In this document: piece after piece, positions 11,346 through 22,546 of the stretch
How positions within the stretch are numbered: the stretch's first letter is position 1
Layout of the letters: each line of letters begins with the position of its first letter
Assembly: GCA_007570785.1 (NCBI GenBank)
Contig: ML664199.1
Coordinates: 25,154,400 to 25,218,399 of the forward strand
DNA from: Antilocapra americana
Taxonomy: Eukaryota > Chordata > Mammalia > Artiodactyla > Antilocapridae
Direction of reading: 5' to 3'
DNA length: 64,000 nt
Notes under the pieces: generated by a model
Database searches by the model: none
Told to the model about the DNA's origin: nothing
What the model saw: the letters and a program-made list of their open reading frames with translations, nothing else
Position numbers and translations under genes: made by a program

Positions 11346-11639
11346 CAGGTCTTATTTGTGGCACATAGGATCTTTAGTTGCAACATATAGGATCAAGCCT
11401 GGGCCCTCTGCACTGGGAGGAAGGAGTCTTTTCAGGTGGAATTTAACTCAAAGAAAATGAGAGATCATTTATCCATTCTGTATGTAATAGTTTGCATCTA
11501 CTAACTCCAGACTCACAGCCCATCCCTCCCCTACCCCTGACCCCCTTGGCAACAAAGTCCTAGGGTATAGCTCAGGAAACTCTACTGAATATTTGGAGAT
11601 AAACCATAATGGAAAGGAATATAAGAAAGACTTTATCTA

Positions 11640-11716
11640 AATGTAACTGAATCACTGTGCTGTGCAACAGAAATTAACACAACATTGTAAATCAACTGTA
11701 CTTCAATTAAAAAGAA
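11640..11716 (+). mobile_element. L1 3' end fragment
   Basis: AACTGAATCACTGTGCTGTG, CAGAAATTAACACAACATTG and TTCAATTAAAAAG match the ruminant L1 tail. Only the last 75 bases or so are recognisable. Confidence 0.65.
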
Positions 11717-12129
11717 GAGGGGGATCTGTGAGAAACTGATTTTTATCTGGTCTCCTTTCACTGCTTGTTTCTTTCAAATGTAAATCCTGACACTGCAAAC
11801 ACAAAGCTGACTCTAAAAAACAAAATAAGAAGAGAGAGGGCCTAAAATGTTCCAACTTGAAAGAGCAGCAGACAAATGGCTATGATGATACAGCTGTACA
11901 AACGCTGATTGAAAGGCAACTTGAAAGGGAAGAGCAGTGTTCAAAACAATTATTAACACTAAAGGCCCAGAGATCACTGGATAAATCAGAGCTCAAATGA
12001 AAGTCTCTTCCTGCACATTCTAGCCAGATGTACGTGAATCTTCAGAAAATATTAAAATGCACATCTCAGCTTTTCTAGTATCTGCATCTGTGTCTCCAAA
12101 CTGTGGGACTCATTCTGAGTAACACGTAT
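11717..12129. other. Spacer, nothing recognised
   Basis: A-rich unique sequence with no family match and no frame of interest. Confidence 0.3.
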
Positions 12130-12388
12130 GTGTGTGTGCTCAGTCGTGCCCAACTCTGTGTGATCCCACGGACTGTAACACGTGTGTGCTGTCATTCAGT
12201 CATGTCCAACTCCTTGTGATCCCATGGACTGTGACCCGCCAGGCTCCTCTGTCCATGGGATTCTCCAGGCAAGAACACTGGAGTGGCTGCCATTCCCTTC
12301 TCCAGGGGATTGTCCTGACCAGGGATCAAACCCAGGTCTCCTGCATTGGCAGGTGGATTCTTTACCACTGAGCCCCCATGGAAGCCCT
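12130..12388 (-). mobile_element. BOV-A2 SINE with doubled 3' tail
   Basis: Reverse copy. The terminal tail segment occurs twice, at 12137-12178 (GCTCAGTCGTGCCCAACTC to GATCCCACGGACTGTAAC) and again from 12190 in the full copy. This fits the two-monomer architecture of BOV-A2. The head ends at right with GAGCCCCCATGGAAGCCC. Confidence 0.85.
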
Positions 12389-12658
12389 CAGGAGGAAGAC
12401 TGTCTCTTAAAGGTTCTGACCCTTGTGAGATGAAGGAATGCTATTCCCTAAGGAGGTAGGTGAATGCAGATGCACAGTGCATACTAAAGGGGTCCGAAAA
12501 GGCAAAGAAAAATGTTTAATTTCATAAAATATCAATTTAATTTCACCACCCAAGAGAAATTTGCATTAGCTATACTTCCCACTTCCAGGCCCTTCTGCCC
12601 ACCCACCACCTTTATGATGCATGATTACTTACTTCATTGATTTTTAAAATACTGACAG

Positions 12659-12800
12659 GAGCTTCCCTGGTGGCCTGGTGGCTAAGATTCCATACCCCCA
12701 ATGCAGGGGCCAGGATTTGATCCCTGGCTGGGGAACTAGATCCCACATACTACAACCAAGACCTGGCATAATCAAATAAATAAATAAATTTTTTTTATAA
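12659..12800 (+). mobile_element. CHR-2-like SINE
   Basis: AGCTTCCCTGGTGGCCTGG head, GGATTTGATCCCTGGCTGGG B-box region, and an AAATAAATAAATAAA tail. Confidence 0.8.
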
Positions 12801-12967
12801 AAATACTGACAAATAGGGAACAATCATAAACAGGAATATCAGATTTAAGGAGGGTAATTATTCAATTTACTGAACTTGTAAAAGTCAAAACTTCCAAGAC
12901 TTGGTACCTAAGGAAGAAATGCCACAGGAAAGGATGCTTGAAAATGTCTCTTAAAGAAACAGAGGTT

Positions 12968-13180
12968 GGGGACTTCCCTGAAGGTCCAGCAGTTAAGCCT
13001 TTGCCTTCCAATGCAGAGGGGTGGAAGGTTTGAGTCCTGGTCAGGGAGCTAAGATCCCACAGGCCTTGAGGCAAAAAACCAAAGCATAAAACAGAAGCAA
13101 TATTGTAACAAATTCAACAAAGAAGTTAAAAATGGTCCACATCAAAAAAATCTTTAAAAGAAAAAAAAAAAGAAGAAGAA
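12968..13180 (+). mobile_element. CHR-2-like SINE
   Basis: GGGGACTTCCCTGAAGGTCC head, GGTCAGGGAGCTAAGATCCC body and the long CHR-2 tail (AACAGAAGCAATATTGTAAC, AAAAATGGTCCACATC). It runs into an A-rich/GAA/GCA triplet run at 13157-13195. Confidence 0.82.
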
Positions 13181-13790
13181 GCAGCAGCAGCAGAAGCACA
13201 CATCACAGTTATCAGAGCTGAGCTCCTGGAAAGGACAGAACCATCTCCTCACCTTCAGAGCCCAGCTCCACACATCAAATTGGAAGATTTCTGAAAAAGA
13301 GTGTATGATACTCAACTTATCATTTTATGTGCACCAACTACTGTAAATTTATAAAAATATGTGAAGGTTATTGATAGGTTAATCATAGCCTACAGCTCAA
13401 AAAAAATAAATCTATCTTAGAATGCACAGAAATAGTAACTAAAAGGAAATCATCCATTTTGCCTATGGTTATAAAAAGGAGAGAGGCCAGGGCAATGCCC
13501 CTCTGCTGGTACACACTCGCCACACTCACCTGGGGACAGTGGAAAGCCCCATCACCCCTCTGCGACTCTGAGGCTTCTCAGGCAAGCTCTTATTGTGACT
13601 AAGGAACCCGTGCAAGTGAAAAACAAATTAGTGCACTTAAAGTAATTTGCATTTGAAAATACTTCACTCCTTCTTGGTACCTTACATCTTCACTGGAGTT
13701 TTTAAAGATCCATTAACCTTATAGACATTTCAGAAGCCATTTTATGCTAATTTTCCCGTGAAAAACAGTTTCTTCACTTTAATGTACTCT
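13181..13790. other. Unique spacer of about 600 bp
   Basis: Opens with a short AGA/AGC triplet run, then AT-rich unique sequence. No gene signal. Confidence 0.3.
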
Positions 13791-13803
13791 ACATAGGTAA
13801 GCT

Positions 13804-14020
13804 CAGGGCTTCCCAGGTGGCTCAGTGGTAAAGAATCCAGCTGCCAATGGAGGAGATGCAACAGATGCAAGTTCGATCCCTGGGTTGGGAAGATCCCCTG
13901 GAGAAGGGCATAGCAGCTCACTCCAGTATTCTTGCCCAGAGAATCCCATGGACAGAGGAGCCTGGCAAGCTATACTCAATGGGGTTGCAAAGAGTCAAAC
14001 ATGACTGAGCAACTGAGCAC
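13804..14020 (+). mobile_element. BOV-A2 SINE with perfect target duplication
   Basis: A complete forward copy is bounded by an identical 13-base direct repeat, ACATAGGTAAGCT, at 13791-13803 and 14021-14033. The intact duplication and low divergence indicate a relatively young insertion. Confidence 0.93.
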
Positions 14021-14033
14021 ACATAGGTAAGCT

Positions 14034-15777
14034 TGAAGATTGGGTGGATTTTAACATGCATTAAATATTTACATATGCACATTTCCATGTACATGACACA
14101 CAGGCAACTACTAACATTTCCCATGCTGGACTAAATTTGAATTTGCTGGGCTTGTTTGAAGGACGTTGCTTCTGATTCTTCTATTAACACTGGTGTACTC
14201 TCATATTTTCCTTTTAAACTTATTTTTGAGAAAAAGTCAACACAAATGACATTTAACTGGGATGTTTGTACACTGACATTTTAAATTTTATGTTAAACAA
14301 GAGAAAATACAAGGTGAAATTTAAATAAGGGCATTTTGTGGTACAGTGAAGCTGAGGACTGTAGGTATAAAATTGAAGCTTCTTGCACAGGTGATCATAT
14401 CTCCAATTTCAACTCTAAAGTCTCTTGATCTTACTCCATCAGTTATGTGGTCATAGATAAAGACTGAGACTCAGCTGAAAACACAAATCAGTAAGTAATG
14501 GCCTGTACAAGGACTTAGCCTCGGATTTCACTGTGTTCGACTTCTTCAGTTAACTTTGTTTTTTGGAGAAGATGTACATGTTTGCTTAAATGCTGAAAAG
14601 ATTGTAGATACTTGCTAATATTAAGATTCCACTGTGCAATATGAAAACAATTTGACAATGTGAATTTCAGGTCCAAACTGAGGCATCTGCAAACTGTCAT
14701 TTTGTGTAATTCACCCCAGAAATGACACAGTCACTCAGGTCCTTGGACCCCTCTCCTGGGCACACCTGGGACCAGCGTGAGCCGTCATGTGGACATCAGT
14801 CTGTTAGCAACCAGCATGTGACCGTAAAGACGTCTCGCGTGGTGTGCTGGTGATCCTAGAAACCCAATGTTGAGATGCCAAGCCTTGGAAAGTTAAAGGC
14901 TTGCACTCCACTCACTGAATTGAGTCCTGAAATTATCCTCCATGGTGATCATCATGGGCTGGGGAGGCAGCTTGAAGGTCAGGACTGAGGGAAGTGCGTG
15001 CAGCAGTGCCATCTTCCCAGGTCTAGACACTCTGCCTTGGTTAACAGGCACATGGTCAGCCTCCCTGTCTTCTCTACCTCTGTGACGCCAGAGCCCAGCC
15101 CCCTGCCTGCTCATGAAATGTGCTTGGTAAATACAAGGAATGAGTCAGCTTTTTCTCCAAGGAGTGGTTTCATCTTATTTCTTGATTAAAATGGGAGGAC
15201 AGCACTCAGAAATTTCAAAAAGGCAGAGAGAAAATGTTCATGATGTTTCCTCAGCTGTCAAATAAGATGAGACACAATTACAAAGCACATTAGGACTTCA
15301 GGCCTGGACCTGTTCCCCTCAACGATCTCTAAGCAATGTCTCAAGCTCCCCTGATGAGCATGAGCCCAATTACTGCCCAATTTGGAAACAGTCGCTATTT
15401 CTATGCTGAATTTCCCTTTGTTGCAAACACAGCATGGAGTCGCTTCTCATCCTTCTCTCAGCAATAAAAATCTACAAATGAAAAAGTGAGCCCAACTTTT
15501 CTCTAAAGTTTCTCTCAGTAGATTCTGAATCAACCTCCTGGAGAAGAAAACAAATATTTCTACTCATCACACGGTCTGCCATTTTACAGGTACCCATTTC
15601 CAGATGGAGCATCTTTTGTATCCATTCAACAACTAAAGCCAGGTGTATTTCAGAATGGTGGTTGAGATGACCAGAGAGTAAAGTTAAAACACAAATGTAA
15701 TCATTATATCAAAAGTAGCCAGGTAGAAGGCCTAGAAAATTTCTCAGAGGAAAAAAAACCCAACAAATTCATTTATT
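14034..15777. other. Repeat-free unique DNA, 1.7 kb
   Basis: No transposable element recognised. Several short frames exist, none with family features. Among the longer SINE-free intervals of the window. Confidence 0.35.
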
Positions 15778-16115
15778 TACTTTTTAACTTTTTATTTTAT
15801 ATTGGAATAGAGCTGGTTAACAATGTTATGATAGTTTCAGGTGGACAGTAAAGGCACTCAGCCATAAATATAGATGTATCCAGTCTCCATTAACTGCCCC
15901 CCACCCCAATCCAGGCTGCCACACGACACTGAGCAGAGTTCACTATACAGCAGATCTTGTTGGTTATCCATTTTAAATACAGCAATGAGTACATGTCAGT
16001 CCCAAACTTCCTAACTATCCCTTCATCCCATTCTTCCCCCATGGCAACCATAAGTTTTTTCCCTAAGTCTGTGAGTCTGTATCTGAAAAACTACAAATTT
16101 ATTACTAATAAAAGC
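15778..16115 (-). mobile_element. L1 3' region fragment
   Basis: Reverse strand of the L1 3' part: TTTTAACTTTTTATTTTATATT, AATGTTATGATAGTTTCAGG, CCAGGCTGCCACACGACA, TTGTTGGTTATCCATTTTAA, CCCATTCTTCCCCCATGGCA and CCCTAAGTCTGTGAGTCTG, in consensus order. Confidence 0.78.
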
Positions 16116-17160
16116 AAATACCACGTTCCTGGGGAAAGATTTTTATTCCTATTAAGCATGAAAATAGAATTTTGCTGAAGAAACATGAATTGAGAATGAG
16201 GCATTGCAGTGAAATATCTATTCCATAAAAATCAATTCTTCATTAAAATAGTGCTTCTTAAGTATGACTGCACATCTGATAAAATCATAAATTGATGTAT
16301 ATTGGAGTCAACTATAATTTGATGTGGGTAACCTTGGGAGCCTCAGGTCAGAAAAGGAGGCTCCCACTGGCCTCCAGTGCTAAGAATGAGAAGTCCTGAA
16401 TCCTTCCAGAGAGAGACTGAATAGGGAGGCTGGGACCCTCCCTTCTCAGCTCAAGGAGGGGTCTGCCAGGGAAAAAGTGGTAAAACTAAGCAGGCCTACC
16501 CTTTAAAAAAGGTTTCAGCTTGCCACTCAAACAATTAATACATTCTTTGAAGTGTGTGCAGTAGAATATTTATTACTATTTGCTTAGTGTTCAATTTTAT
16601 AAATTCACATATTTAATAAGATAAAATTTAGAAAATCAGTGTTTCTTGAGAGCTGCAACATCGACTATGAATCTGATTAATTATATGTCTAAAAATATGT
16701 TAAGTGATAATAACCAATTTAGCAAGGCATATTTATTTCAGAGGCTCAAATGCCTGAAGCATCAGAAAAAAGAAACATAAATATAGTGACTACAAATGAC
16801 TATTTCTTCACTTCTACTCAAAACTATTTTATACTGTCAACGCTGTGGATCTACTGCATTTCTTTATTACTTCTGTTACTATTTGTATACTTTCCTTGGG
16901 CTGCTGATATATTTATTTTGCTATTTTCCCTGTGACTAAGCAGTAATATTTTTGATTGCTTGCTGGTCCCGCCAGATCCCAGAGACAAGGAATTCCTTTT
17001 CAGGCCAGCTCTGGACAGGAAGCCAAGGTGCCTGGGCACCAGACACAGCTTCTTGCCCCAGAAAAGCTGCAAATAATCAGCCTGTGTGACCTTTGCATAA
17101 TTAAATTTCAGTAAGCCTTTTGGTGTGTGGTAAGGATGTTTAACATGAGTTCTATCTTTG
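16116..17160. other. Unique spacer of about 1 kb
   Basis: AT-rich with no recognised repeat. A 61-codon frame at 16750-16935 has a hydrophobic C-terminal half, but nothing else supports a gene. Confidence 0.3.
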
Positions 17161-17166
17161 TGACAG

Positions 17167-17396
17167 TCTTCCCCAATGGCTCAGTGGTAAAGAATCTACC
17201 TTCAACACAGGAGACTCAAGAGACATGGGTTCGATCCCTGGGTCAGGGAAGATCCCCTGGAGTAGGAAATAGCAAACCACTCTAGTATTCTTGCCTGGAG
17301 AATCCCATGGACAGAGGAGCCTGGCAGACTACAGTCCACGGGTTCGAGAAAGTGTCGATACACCTGAGCAACTGAGCATGTATGCATTCATGCGTT
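17167..17396 (+). mobile_element. BOV-A2/Bov-tA SINE
   Basis: Forward copy from GTCTTCCCCAATGGCTCAGTGG to CACCTGAGCAACTGAGCATG. An imperfect duplication (CTTTGTGACA before, CTTCGTGACA after) marks the insertion site. Confidence 0.9.
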
Positions 17397-17642
17397 ACCT
17401 TCGTGACAAGATGTTAATTATACAGTACAGAACTGATGAGTACGGGCACAATACTGTACAACTTATCTCCAGAACCTACTCATCTTTTGTAAGTGAAAGT
17501 TTAAACCTCTCGGAAAACAGGAACATGAGGAGGGGCTAGTCAATGGGACCTTTCAATCCTAAACTTTATCCCTAGGTTTTAGGTGTTTTTTGTTTTGTGT
17601 TTTGCTTTTTTATCAATACTAGCCACATTCCTCCTTGCAGTA

Positions 17643-18092
17643 GGTGGATCAGTGGCCCCCAAAAGGCATGTCCACACCCCTCTCCTGGAACCTGAGAGCT
17701 GGATCTTATTTGGAAAGGGGGTGTTTTCAGACAGTTTTCAGTTAAGGATCTTGAAATGAAGGGACCATCCTGGATTATTCGTGGTGGGGGGGGGTGTTAA
17801 TTTGAGAAGAAGTGTCTTATAAGCATCACTCAGAAGATACTTGACACAAAGAAGAGGAGGAGCAATGTGGCCACAGAGGCAGAGAGTGGAGTGATGTGGC
17901 CACTGCCAAGTGTTACCCGGAGCCTCCAGAAGTAGGTCTAGAGTCTCCCCAGGCACCCTCAGAGGGAGCAAGTCCACACCTACACCCAGATTTCAGGCTT
18001 CTGGCCAAGAGCACCACAGAGGACCTGTGTCTGCTGCTTCACACCAAGTGTGTGCTGAGTTTGTTACAGCAGCCATAGGAAGCTAATACAAA
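17643..18092 (+). mobile_element. MLT1-type MaLR LTR (ancient)
   Basis: Shows the MLT1 order: GGCCCCCAAAAGGCATGTCC, CTTATTTGGAAAGGGGGTGT, TTAAGGATCTTGAAATGAAG, ATCCTGGATTATTCGTGGTG, AGCCTCCAGAAG and TTGTTACAGCAGCCATAGGA ending CTAATACA. A G-run interrupts it at 17785-17795. Confidence 0.75.
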
Positions 18093-18104
18093 GGTGCTTT
18101 ATTT

Positions 18105-18302
18105 ATTTATTTATATTTAAAATTTTTTTCTCTGATGTGGATCATTTTTAAAGTCTTTACTGAATTTGTTACAATATTGCTTTTGTTTTTATGTTTTCTG
18201 GCCTCGAGGCATGTGGGCTCTTAGCTCCCCAACCAGGGATCAACCCACACCCTCTGCCTTGAAAGGCAAAGTCTTAACCACTGGAATAGCAGAGAAGTTC
18301 CT
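18105..18302 (-). mobile_element. CHR-2-like SINE, reverse
   Basis: Tail at left (TTTTTAAAGTCTTTACTGAA, TTGTTACAATATTGCTTTTG), body CTCCCCAACCAGGGATCAAC, decayed head at right (CCACTGGAATAGCAGAGAAG). Confidence 0.75.
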
Positions 18303-18304
18303 TT

Positions 18305-18545
18305 TTAATTTTTTAAAAAATTATTATATTAGTTTCAGATGTCTGATGTGATTTTATACTTTCAAACATTATGAAATGGCATGGCAATAAGACCAGTTAC
18401 TTCCCACCACCATACAAAGTCGTTATCACATTATTGACCATGTTCCCTATGTGTGCCTTACACCCTCATGAATTTAGAACTGGGGGTTTGTACCTCTTAC
18501 TCCTCTACTTCTAAAATATTTCTTGGCCTATCTTACACAGTCCAG
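18305..18545 (-). mobile_element. Old L1 3' UTR fragment
   Basis: Matches the antisense of older mammalian L1 3' UTR: TATTAGTTTCAGATGTCTGA, CACCATACAAAGTCGTTATC, TATTGACCATGTTCCCTATG and TTTGTACCTCTTACTCC. Confidence 0.6.
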
Positions 18546-18576
18546 AGACCAGTCTTTAGGACACATTGCTATCTGT

Positions 18577-18593
18577 GTGTATGTGTGTGTGTG

Positions 18594-18632
<39 letters not shown>
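18577..18632. repeat. (TG)n microsatellite
   Basis: About 28 TG-type dinucleotides with CG and GG interruptions. It touches the 3' (tail) end of the neighbouring reverse-oriented SINE, a usual place for such repeats to grow. Confidence 0.95.
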
Positions 18633-18635
<3 letters not shown>

Positions 18636-18831
18636 CAGTCATATATGAATCTTTTCGACCCCCTGGATTGTAGCCCTCCAGATTCCTCTGTCCATGGGAT
18701 TCTCTAGGCAAGAATACTGGAGTGGGTTGCTATTTCCTCCTCCAGGGGATCTTCTCAACCCAGGGATCAAACCCAAGTTTGTCTGCTGTACTGGCAGTTG
18801 GATTTTTTATCACTGAGCCACTTGGGAAACA
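18633..18831 (-). mobile_element. BOV-A2/Bov-tA SINE
   Basis: Reverse copy from GTTCAGTCATATATGAATC to ACTGAGCCACTTGGGAAAC, moderately diverged. Confidence 0.87.
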
Positions 18832-18919
18832 CATCGCTATCCAGTCTTCATAAATTACTAAAAAAAAAAAAAATGTATTTCTCATCAGTATTTTATTACT
18901 GTTAGTAGGACCACAGAGA

Positions 18920-19303
18920 ATTGATGCTTTTGAACTGTGGTGTTAGAGAAGATTCTTGAGAGTCCCTTGGACAGCAAGGAGATCCAACCAGTTCATCCTA
19001 AAGAAAATCAGTCCTGAATATTCATTGAAATGACTGATGCTGAAGCTAAAATTCCAATACTTTGGCCACCTGATTCGAAGAACTGACTTATTTGAAAAGA
19101 CCCTGATGTTGGAAAAGATTGAAGGTGGGAGGAGAAGGGGACGACAGAGGATGAGATGGTTGGATGGCAACACTGACTCGATAGACATGAGTTTGAGCAA
19201 GCTCCAGGAGTTGGTGATGGACAGGGACGCCTGGCGTGCTGCAGTCCATGGGGTTGCAAAGAGTCAGACACGACTGAGCGATTGAAATGAACTGACTGGA
19301 CTG
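18920..19303 (+). mobile_element. BovB LINE 3' end with perfect target duplication
   Basis: 5'-truncated BovB covering roughly the last 380 bases, ending GACACGACTGAGCGATTG plus an ACTGA-type tail. Flanking copies of AGGACCACAGAGA at 18907-18919 and 19304-19316 are identical, so the boundaries are firm. The frame 19037-19285 is the C-terminal end of the BovB polyprotein ([15 protein letters not shown]... region), without catalytic domains. Confidence 0.93.
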
Positions 19304-19316
19304 AGGACCACAGAGA

Positions 19317-19502
19317 GGGTTCTTTCCTGGTTGAAGGAGGACTCTCTTCCTCAGGTGCTGAAAGAATTTGTCTTTTTGAACACAGAGCCACCTGTTTACA
19401 AGTCAGCTACTTCTTCCTGTTTGAGGGAGCAGTAACATCTTTTTCTTGGATTTCTTGCTTGTTTGTAGTTCTTGTGTTTCTTCTTTCTTACACATGTGAA
19501 GG
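19317..19502. other. Short unique spacer
   Basis: Nothing recognised between the BovB and the next SINE. Confidence 0.3.
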
Positions 19503-20037
19503 TTAAAGTGTTAGTCATTCAGTCATATCTGACTCTTTGCAACCCCATGGACTGTAGCCCACTAGGCTGCTCTGTCCATGAAAATTTCCAGGAAGAATAC
19601 TGAAGTGGGTAGCCATTTCATTCTCCAGGGGATCTTCCTGACCCAGGGCTCAAACCTGAGTCTCCTGAATTGCAGACAAATTCTTTACCATGCTTTTTCA
19701 TTTTTAAGAAACTGTGGATGCAAACTCTGTGACATCCACCTCCCTGGCCCCACAGCCACCCAGTATCCCTGGCCCCAGCCAACTCCATATGCATGTGCCC
19801 CAAACCATCAAGGTAACAAAAAATGCCCACAAGTTCCCAGAGGCTCCTTAGGGAATGGGCCTCCCTGGTAGCGACCTCTGGGTTGGGAAGGTCCCCTGGA
19901 GAAGGGAAAGATTTCCCACTCCAGTATTCTAGCCTGGAGAATTTCCTGGACTGTAAAGTCCATGGGTTGCAAAGAGTTAGACACGACTGAGCGACTTTCA
20001 CTTTCACTTTCTTTACAATCTGAGCCACCAGAGAAGG
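19503..20037 (-). mobile_element. BOV-A2 SINE split by a 320-bp insert
   Basis: The reverse copy runs from GTGTTAGTCATTCAGTCATA to the head-side TTCTTTAC at 19688. It resumes at 20009 with a second TTCTTTAC followed by AATCTGAGCCACCAGAGAAG. The repeated 8 bases are the target duplication of the inserted element. Confidence 0.8.
19689..20008 (+). mobile_element. Inserted 3' SINE half with foreign 5' sequence
   Basis: The right half (about 19860-20008) is the Bov-A part of a SINE in forward orientation (TTGGGAAGGTCCCCTGGAGA to GACACGACTGAGCGACTTTC). The left half (about 19689-19859) is not SINE and not recognised. Both lie between the same pair of TTCTTTAC copies, so they appear to have arrived together. 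It could be a 5' transduction, a chimeric reverse transcript or template switching. Confidence 0.6.
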
Positions 20038-20112
20038 ACACTCATAGATAGAAGCAAGTACATATTCATTCTTTATAAACAGATTTAATAGAAGAAACAA
20101 AATACACATATT

Positions 20113-21639
20113 CAGTTCAGTTCAGTCGCTCAGTCATGTCCGACTCTTTGTGACCCCATGAATCACAGCACGCTAGGCTTCCCTGTCCATCACCAACTCC
20201 CGGAGTCCACCCAAACCCATGTCCATCGGGTTGGTGATGCCATCCAACCATCTCATCCTCTGTCATCCCCTTCTCCTCCTGCCCCTAGTCCTTCCCAGCA
20301 TTAGGGTCTTTTCCAGTGAGTCAACTCTTTGCAGAAGGTAGCCAAAGTATTGGAGTTTCAGCTTGAACATCAGTCCTTCCAATGAACACTCAGGACTGAT
20401 CTCCTTTAGATTGTACTGGTTGGATCTCCTTGCAGTCCAAGGGACTCTCAAGAGTCTTCTCCAACACCACAGTTTAAAAACATCAATTTTTTGGTGCTCA
20501 GCTTTCTTCACCGTCCAACTCTCACATCCATACATGACTACTGGAAAAACCATAGCCTTGACTAGATGGACCTTTGTTGACAAAGTAATGTCTCTGCTTT
20601 TCAATATGCTATCTAAGTTGGTCATAACTTTCCTTCCAAGGAGTAAGCATCAACAATCTGCAGTGATTTTGGAGCCTCTAAAAATAAAGTCTGACAGTGT
20701 TTCCACTGGTTCCCCATCTATTTTCCATGAAGTGATGGGGCCAGATGCCATGATCTTAGTTTTCTGAATGGTGAGCTTTAAGCCAACTTTTTCATTCTCT
20801 TCTTTCATTTTCATCAAGAGGCTTTTTAGTTCCTCTTCACTTTCTGCCATAAGGTTGGTGTCATCTGGGTATCCAAGGTTACTGATACTTCTCCCAGCAG
20901 TCTTGATTCCAGCTTGTGCTTCTTCCAGCCCAGCATTTCTCATGATGTACTCTGCATATAAGTTAAATAAGTAAGGTGACAATATACAGCCTTGACGTAC
21001 TCCTTTTCCAATTGTTGTTCCATGTCCAGTTCTAACTGTTGCTTCCTGACCTGCACATAGATTTCTGAAGAGACAGGTCAGATGGTCTGGTATTTCCATC
21101 TCTTTCAGAATTTTCCACAGTTTATTGTGATTCACACAATCAAAAGCTTTGGCATAGTCAATAAAGCAGAAGCAGACATTTTTCTGGAACTCTCTTGCTT
21201 TTTTGATAATCCAGCGGATGTTGGGAATTTGATCTCTGGTTCCTCTGCCTTTTCTAAAACCAGCTTGAACATCTGGAAGTTCACGGTTCACGTATTGCTG
21301 AAGCCTGACTTGGAGAATTTTGAGCATTATTTTACTACTGTGTGAGATGAGTACAATTATCCGGTAGTTTGAACATTCTTTGGCATTGCCTTTCTTTGGG
21401 ATTGGAATGAAAACTGACTTTTCCAGTCCTGTGGCCCTTGCTGAGTTTTCCAAATTTGCTGGCATATTGAGTGCAGCACTTTCACAGCATCATCTCTTCA
21501 GACTTGAAATAGCTCCACTGGAATTCTATCACCTGCACTAGCTTTGTTTGTAGCGATGCTTCCTAGGGCCCACTTGACTTCACATTCCAGGAGGTCTGGC
21601 TCTAGGTGAGTGATCACACCATCGGCCTCTTAGCCACAC
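20113..21639 (-). mobile_element. BovB LINE, 1.5 kb, with reverse-transcriptase remnant
   Basis: 5'-truncated BovB (RTE clade). Flanks ACACATATT at 20104-20112 and 21640-21648 are identical. The frame 20650-21465 (minus, 271 codons) covers most of the reverse transcriptase: IPIPKKGNAKECSNYR at the start, FRKGRGTRDQ, the CFIDYAKAFDCV motif A block, GVRQGCILSP motif B block and motif C as GYPDD. The canonical motif in this family is YADD, so the alanine is proline here and activity would be lost. A frameshift near 20640 separates it from the C-terminal frame 20263-20625, and the endonuclease is missing. Confidence 0.95.
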
Positions 21640-21648
21640 ACACATATT

Positions 21649-22224
21649 AACATCATTTATTTATTAAAATCCACAACAATTAAGCAATTTTTTCTCACAT
21701 AAAGCCTTAATGAAGACAGACTTGTGAAATCCAGGGCCTGCATCTCATCAGCCTGATCACCAACTGGAGGTTCTGCACTCAACCATCTCCCTCCTTCCTC
21801 TTCTGCTGGCACCTTGAGAGTCACTACAACTCCACTGGTTTTCCCCAAACCATCTGAATCTCCATCCCTGCACAGAAGAGGCTGGACCACAGAGAAAAGG
21901 ATCAGAGAAGTAAGGTCATCAACCCTCCCATACACAGGAGACCAACAGAGACAAAAGTATCTTAGAGATTCACCATCAGAGATTTGACAGATTCTTAAGT
22001 AGAGCATATTAGAAATCACTATCTACATCATGATGTTTTATACACATAATTCCATTTCCAGGACCAATCCAGACAGGTACAAAGATACATGTGTTGGGAA
22101 GCTTATCAGAACAATATTTATAACAGCAAGTAATTACATACAATTTAAGTAGGCAAACCTCAGGGTAGACTGAGTGAAGTGTGTGTCTGTCTCTGTGTGT
22201 CTATATGTGTGTGTGTGGTATGTA
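21649..22224. other. Unique spacer with GT-rich patch
   Basis: No repeat recognised at 21649-22175. The frame 21657-22019 (minus, 120 codons) has no recognisable domain. A GT-rich patch lies at about 22180-22217. Confidence 0.3.
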
Positions 22225-22335
22225 AGCTCCATGAGGTCCAGGGTTGCTTTGTTTTATTTCCTGCTGGTTTCTTAGTGCCTGTTATGCAGAAGTAGTTCCA
22301 TAAATATGTGTTGAATAGATGAATGGAAATAATAG
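22225..22335 (+). mobile_element. L2/MIR3-type 3' end (ancient)
   Basis: AAGCTCCATGAGGTCCAGGG, TTCTTAGTGCCTG and CATAAATATGTGTTGAATAG then GATGAATGGAA follow the 3' end shared by L2-type LINEs and their SINEs. Confidence 0.6.
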
Positions 22336-22363
22336 ACTACTTTGCTGTCTTTAAAAACAAATT

Positions 22364-22546
22364 TAGGGACTTCTCTGGGGGTCCAGTGGTTAAGATTTCA
22401 CTTTCCAGTTTTCTGGGTGTGGGTTCAATGCCTGGTCTGGGAATTAAGACCTCACATGTCGTGCAACATGCCCAACAAAACAGAAGCACTATTATAACAA
22501 AATTCAGTAAAGACTGAAAAAAATGACCCACATAAAAAATTATATA
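22364..22546 (+). mobile_element. CHR-2-like SINE
   Basis: GGGACTTCTCTGGGGGTCCAG head, diverged B-box, and tail with AACAGAAGCACTATTATAAC and AAAAATGACCCACAT. Confidence 0.78.

Larger units (their letters stand above)
10628..11430 (-). mobile_element. CHR-type SINE split by a BOV-A2 insertion
   Basis: Reverse-orientation tail and body lie at 10628-10660 (AAATAAATATTTACTTGGCTGC). The same element resumes at 11359-11430 (TGGCACATAGGATCTTTAGT to CCCTCTGCACTGGGAGG). Removing the BOV-A2 insert and one target duplication restores continuity at GGTCTTAGTTG. This is the outermost and oldest layer of a three-level nest. Confidence 0.65.

Noticed and set aside
20650..21465. A host gene encoding a reverse transcriptase-like protein
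   Set aside because: It is an internal piece of a 5'-truncated BovB with target duplications on both sides and a mutated catalytic motif.
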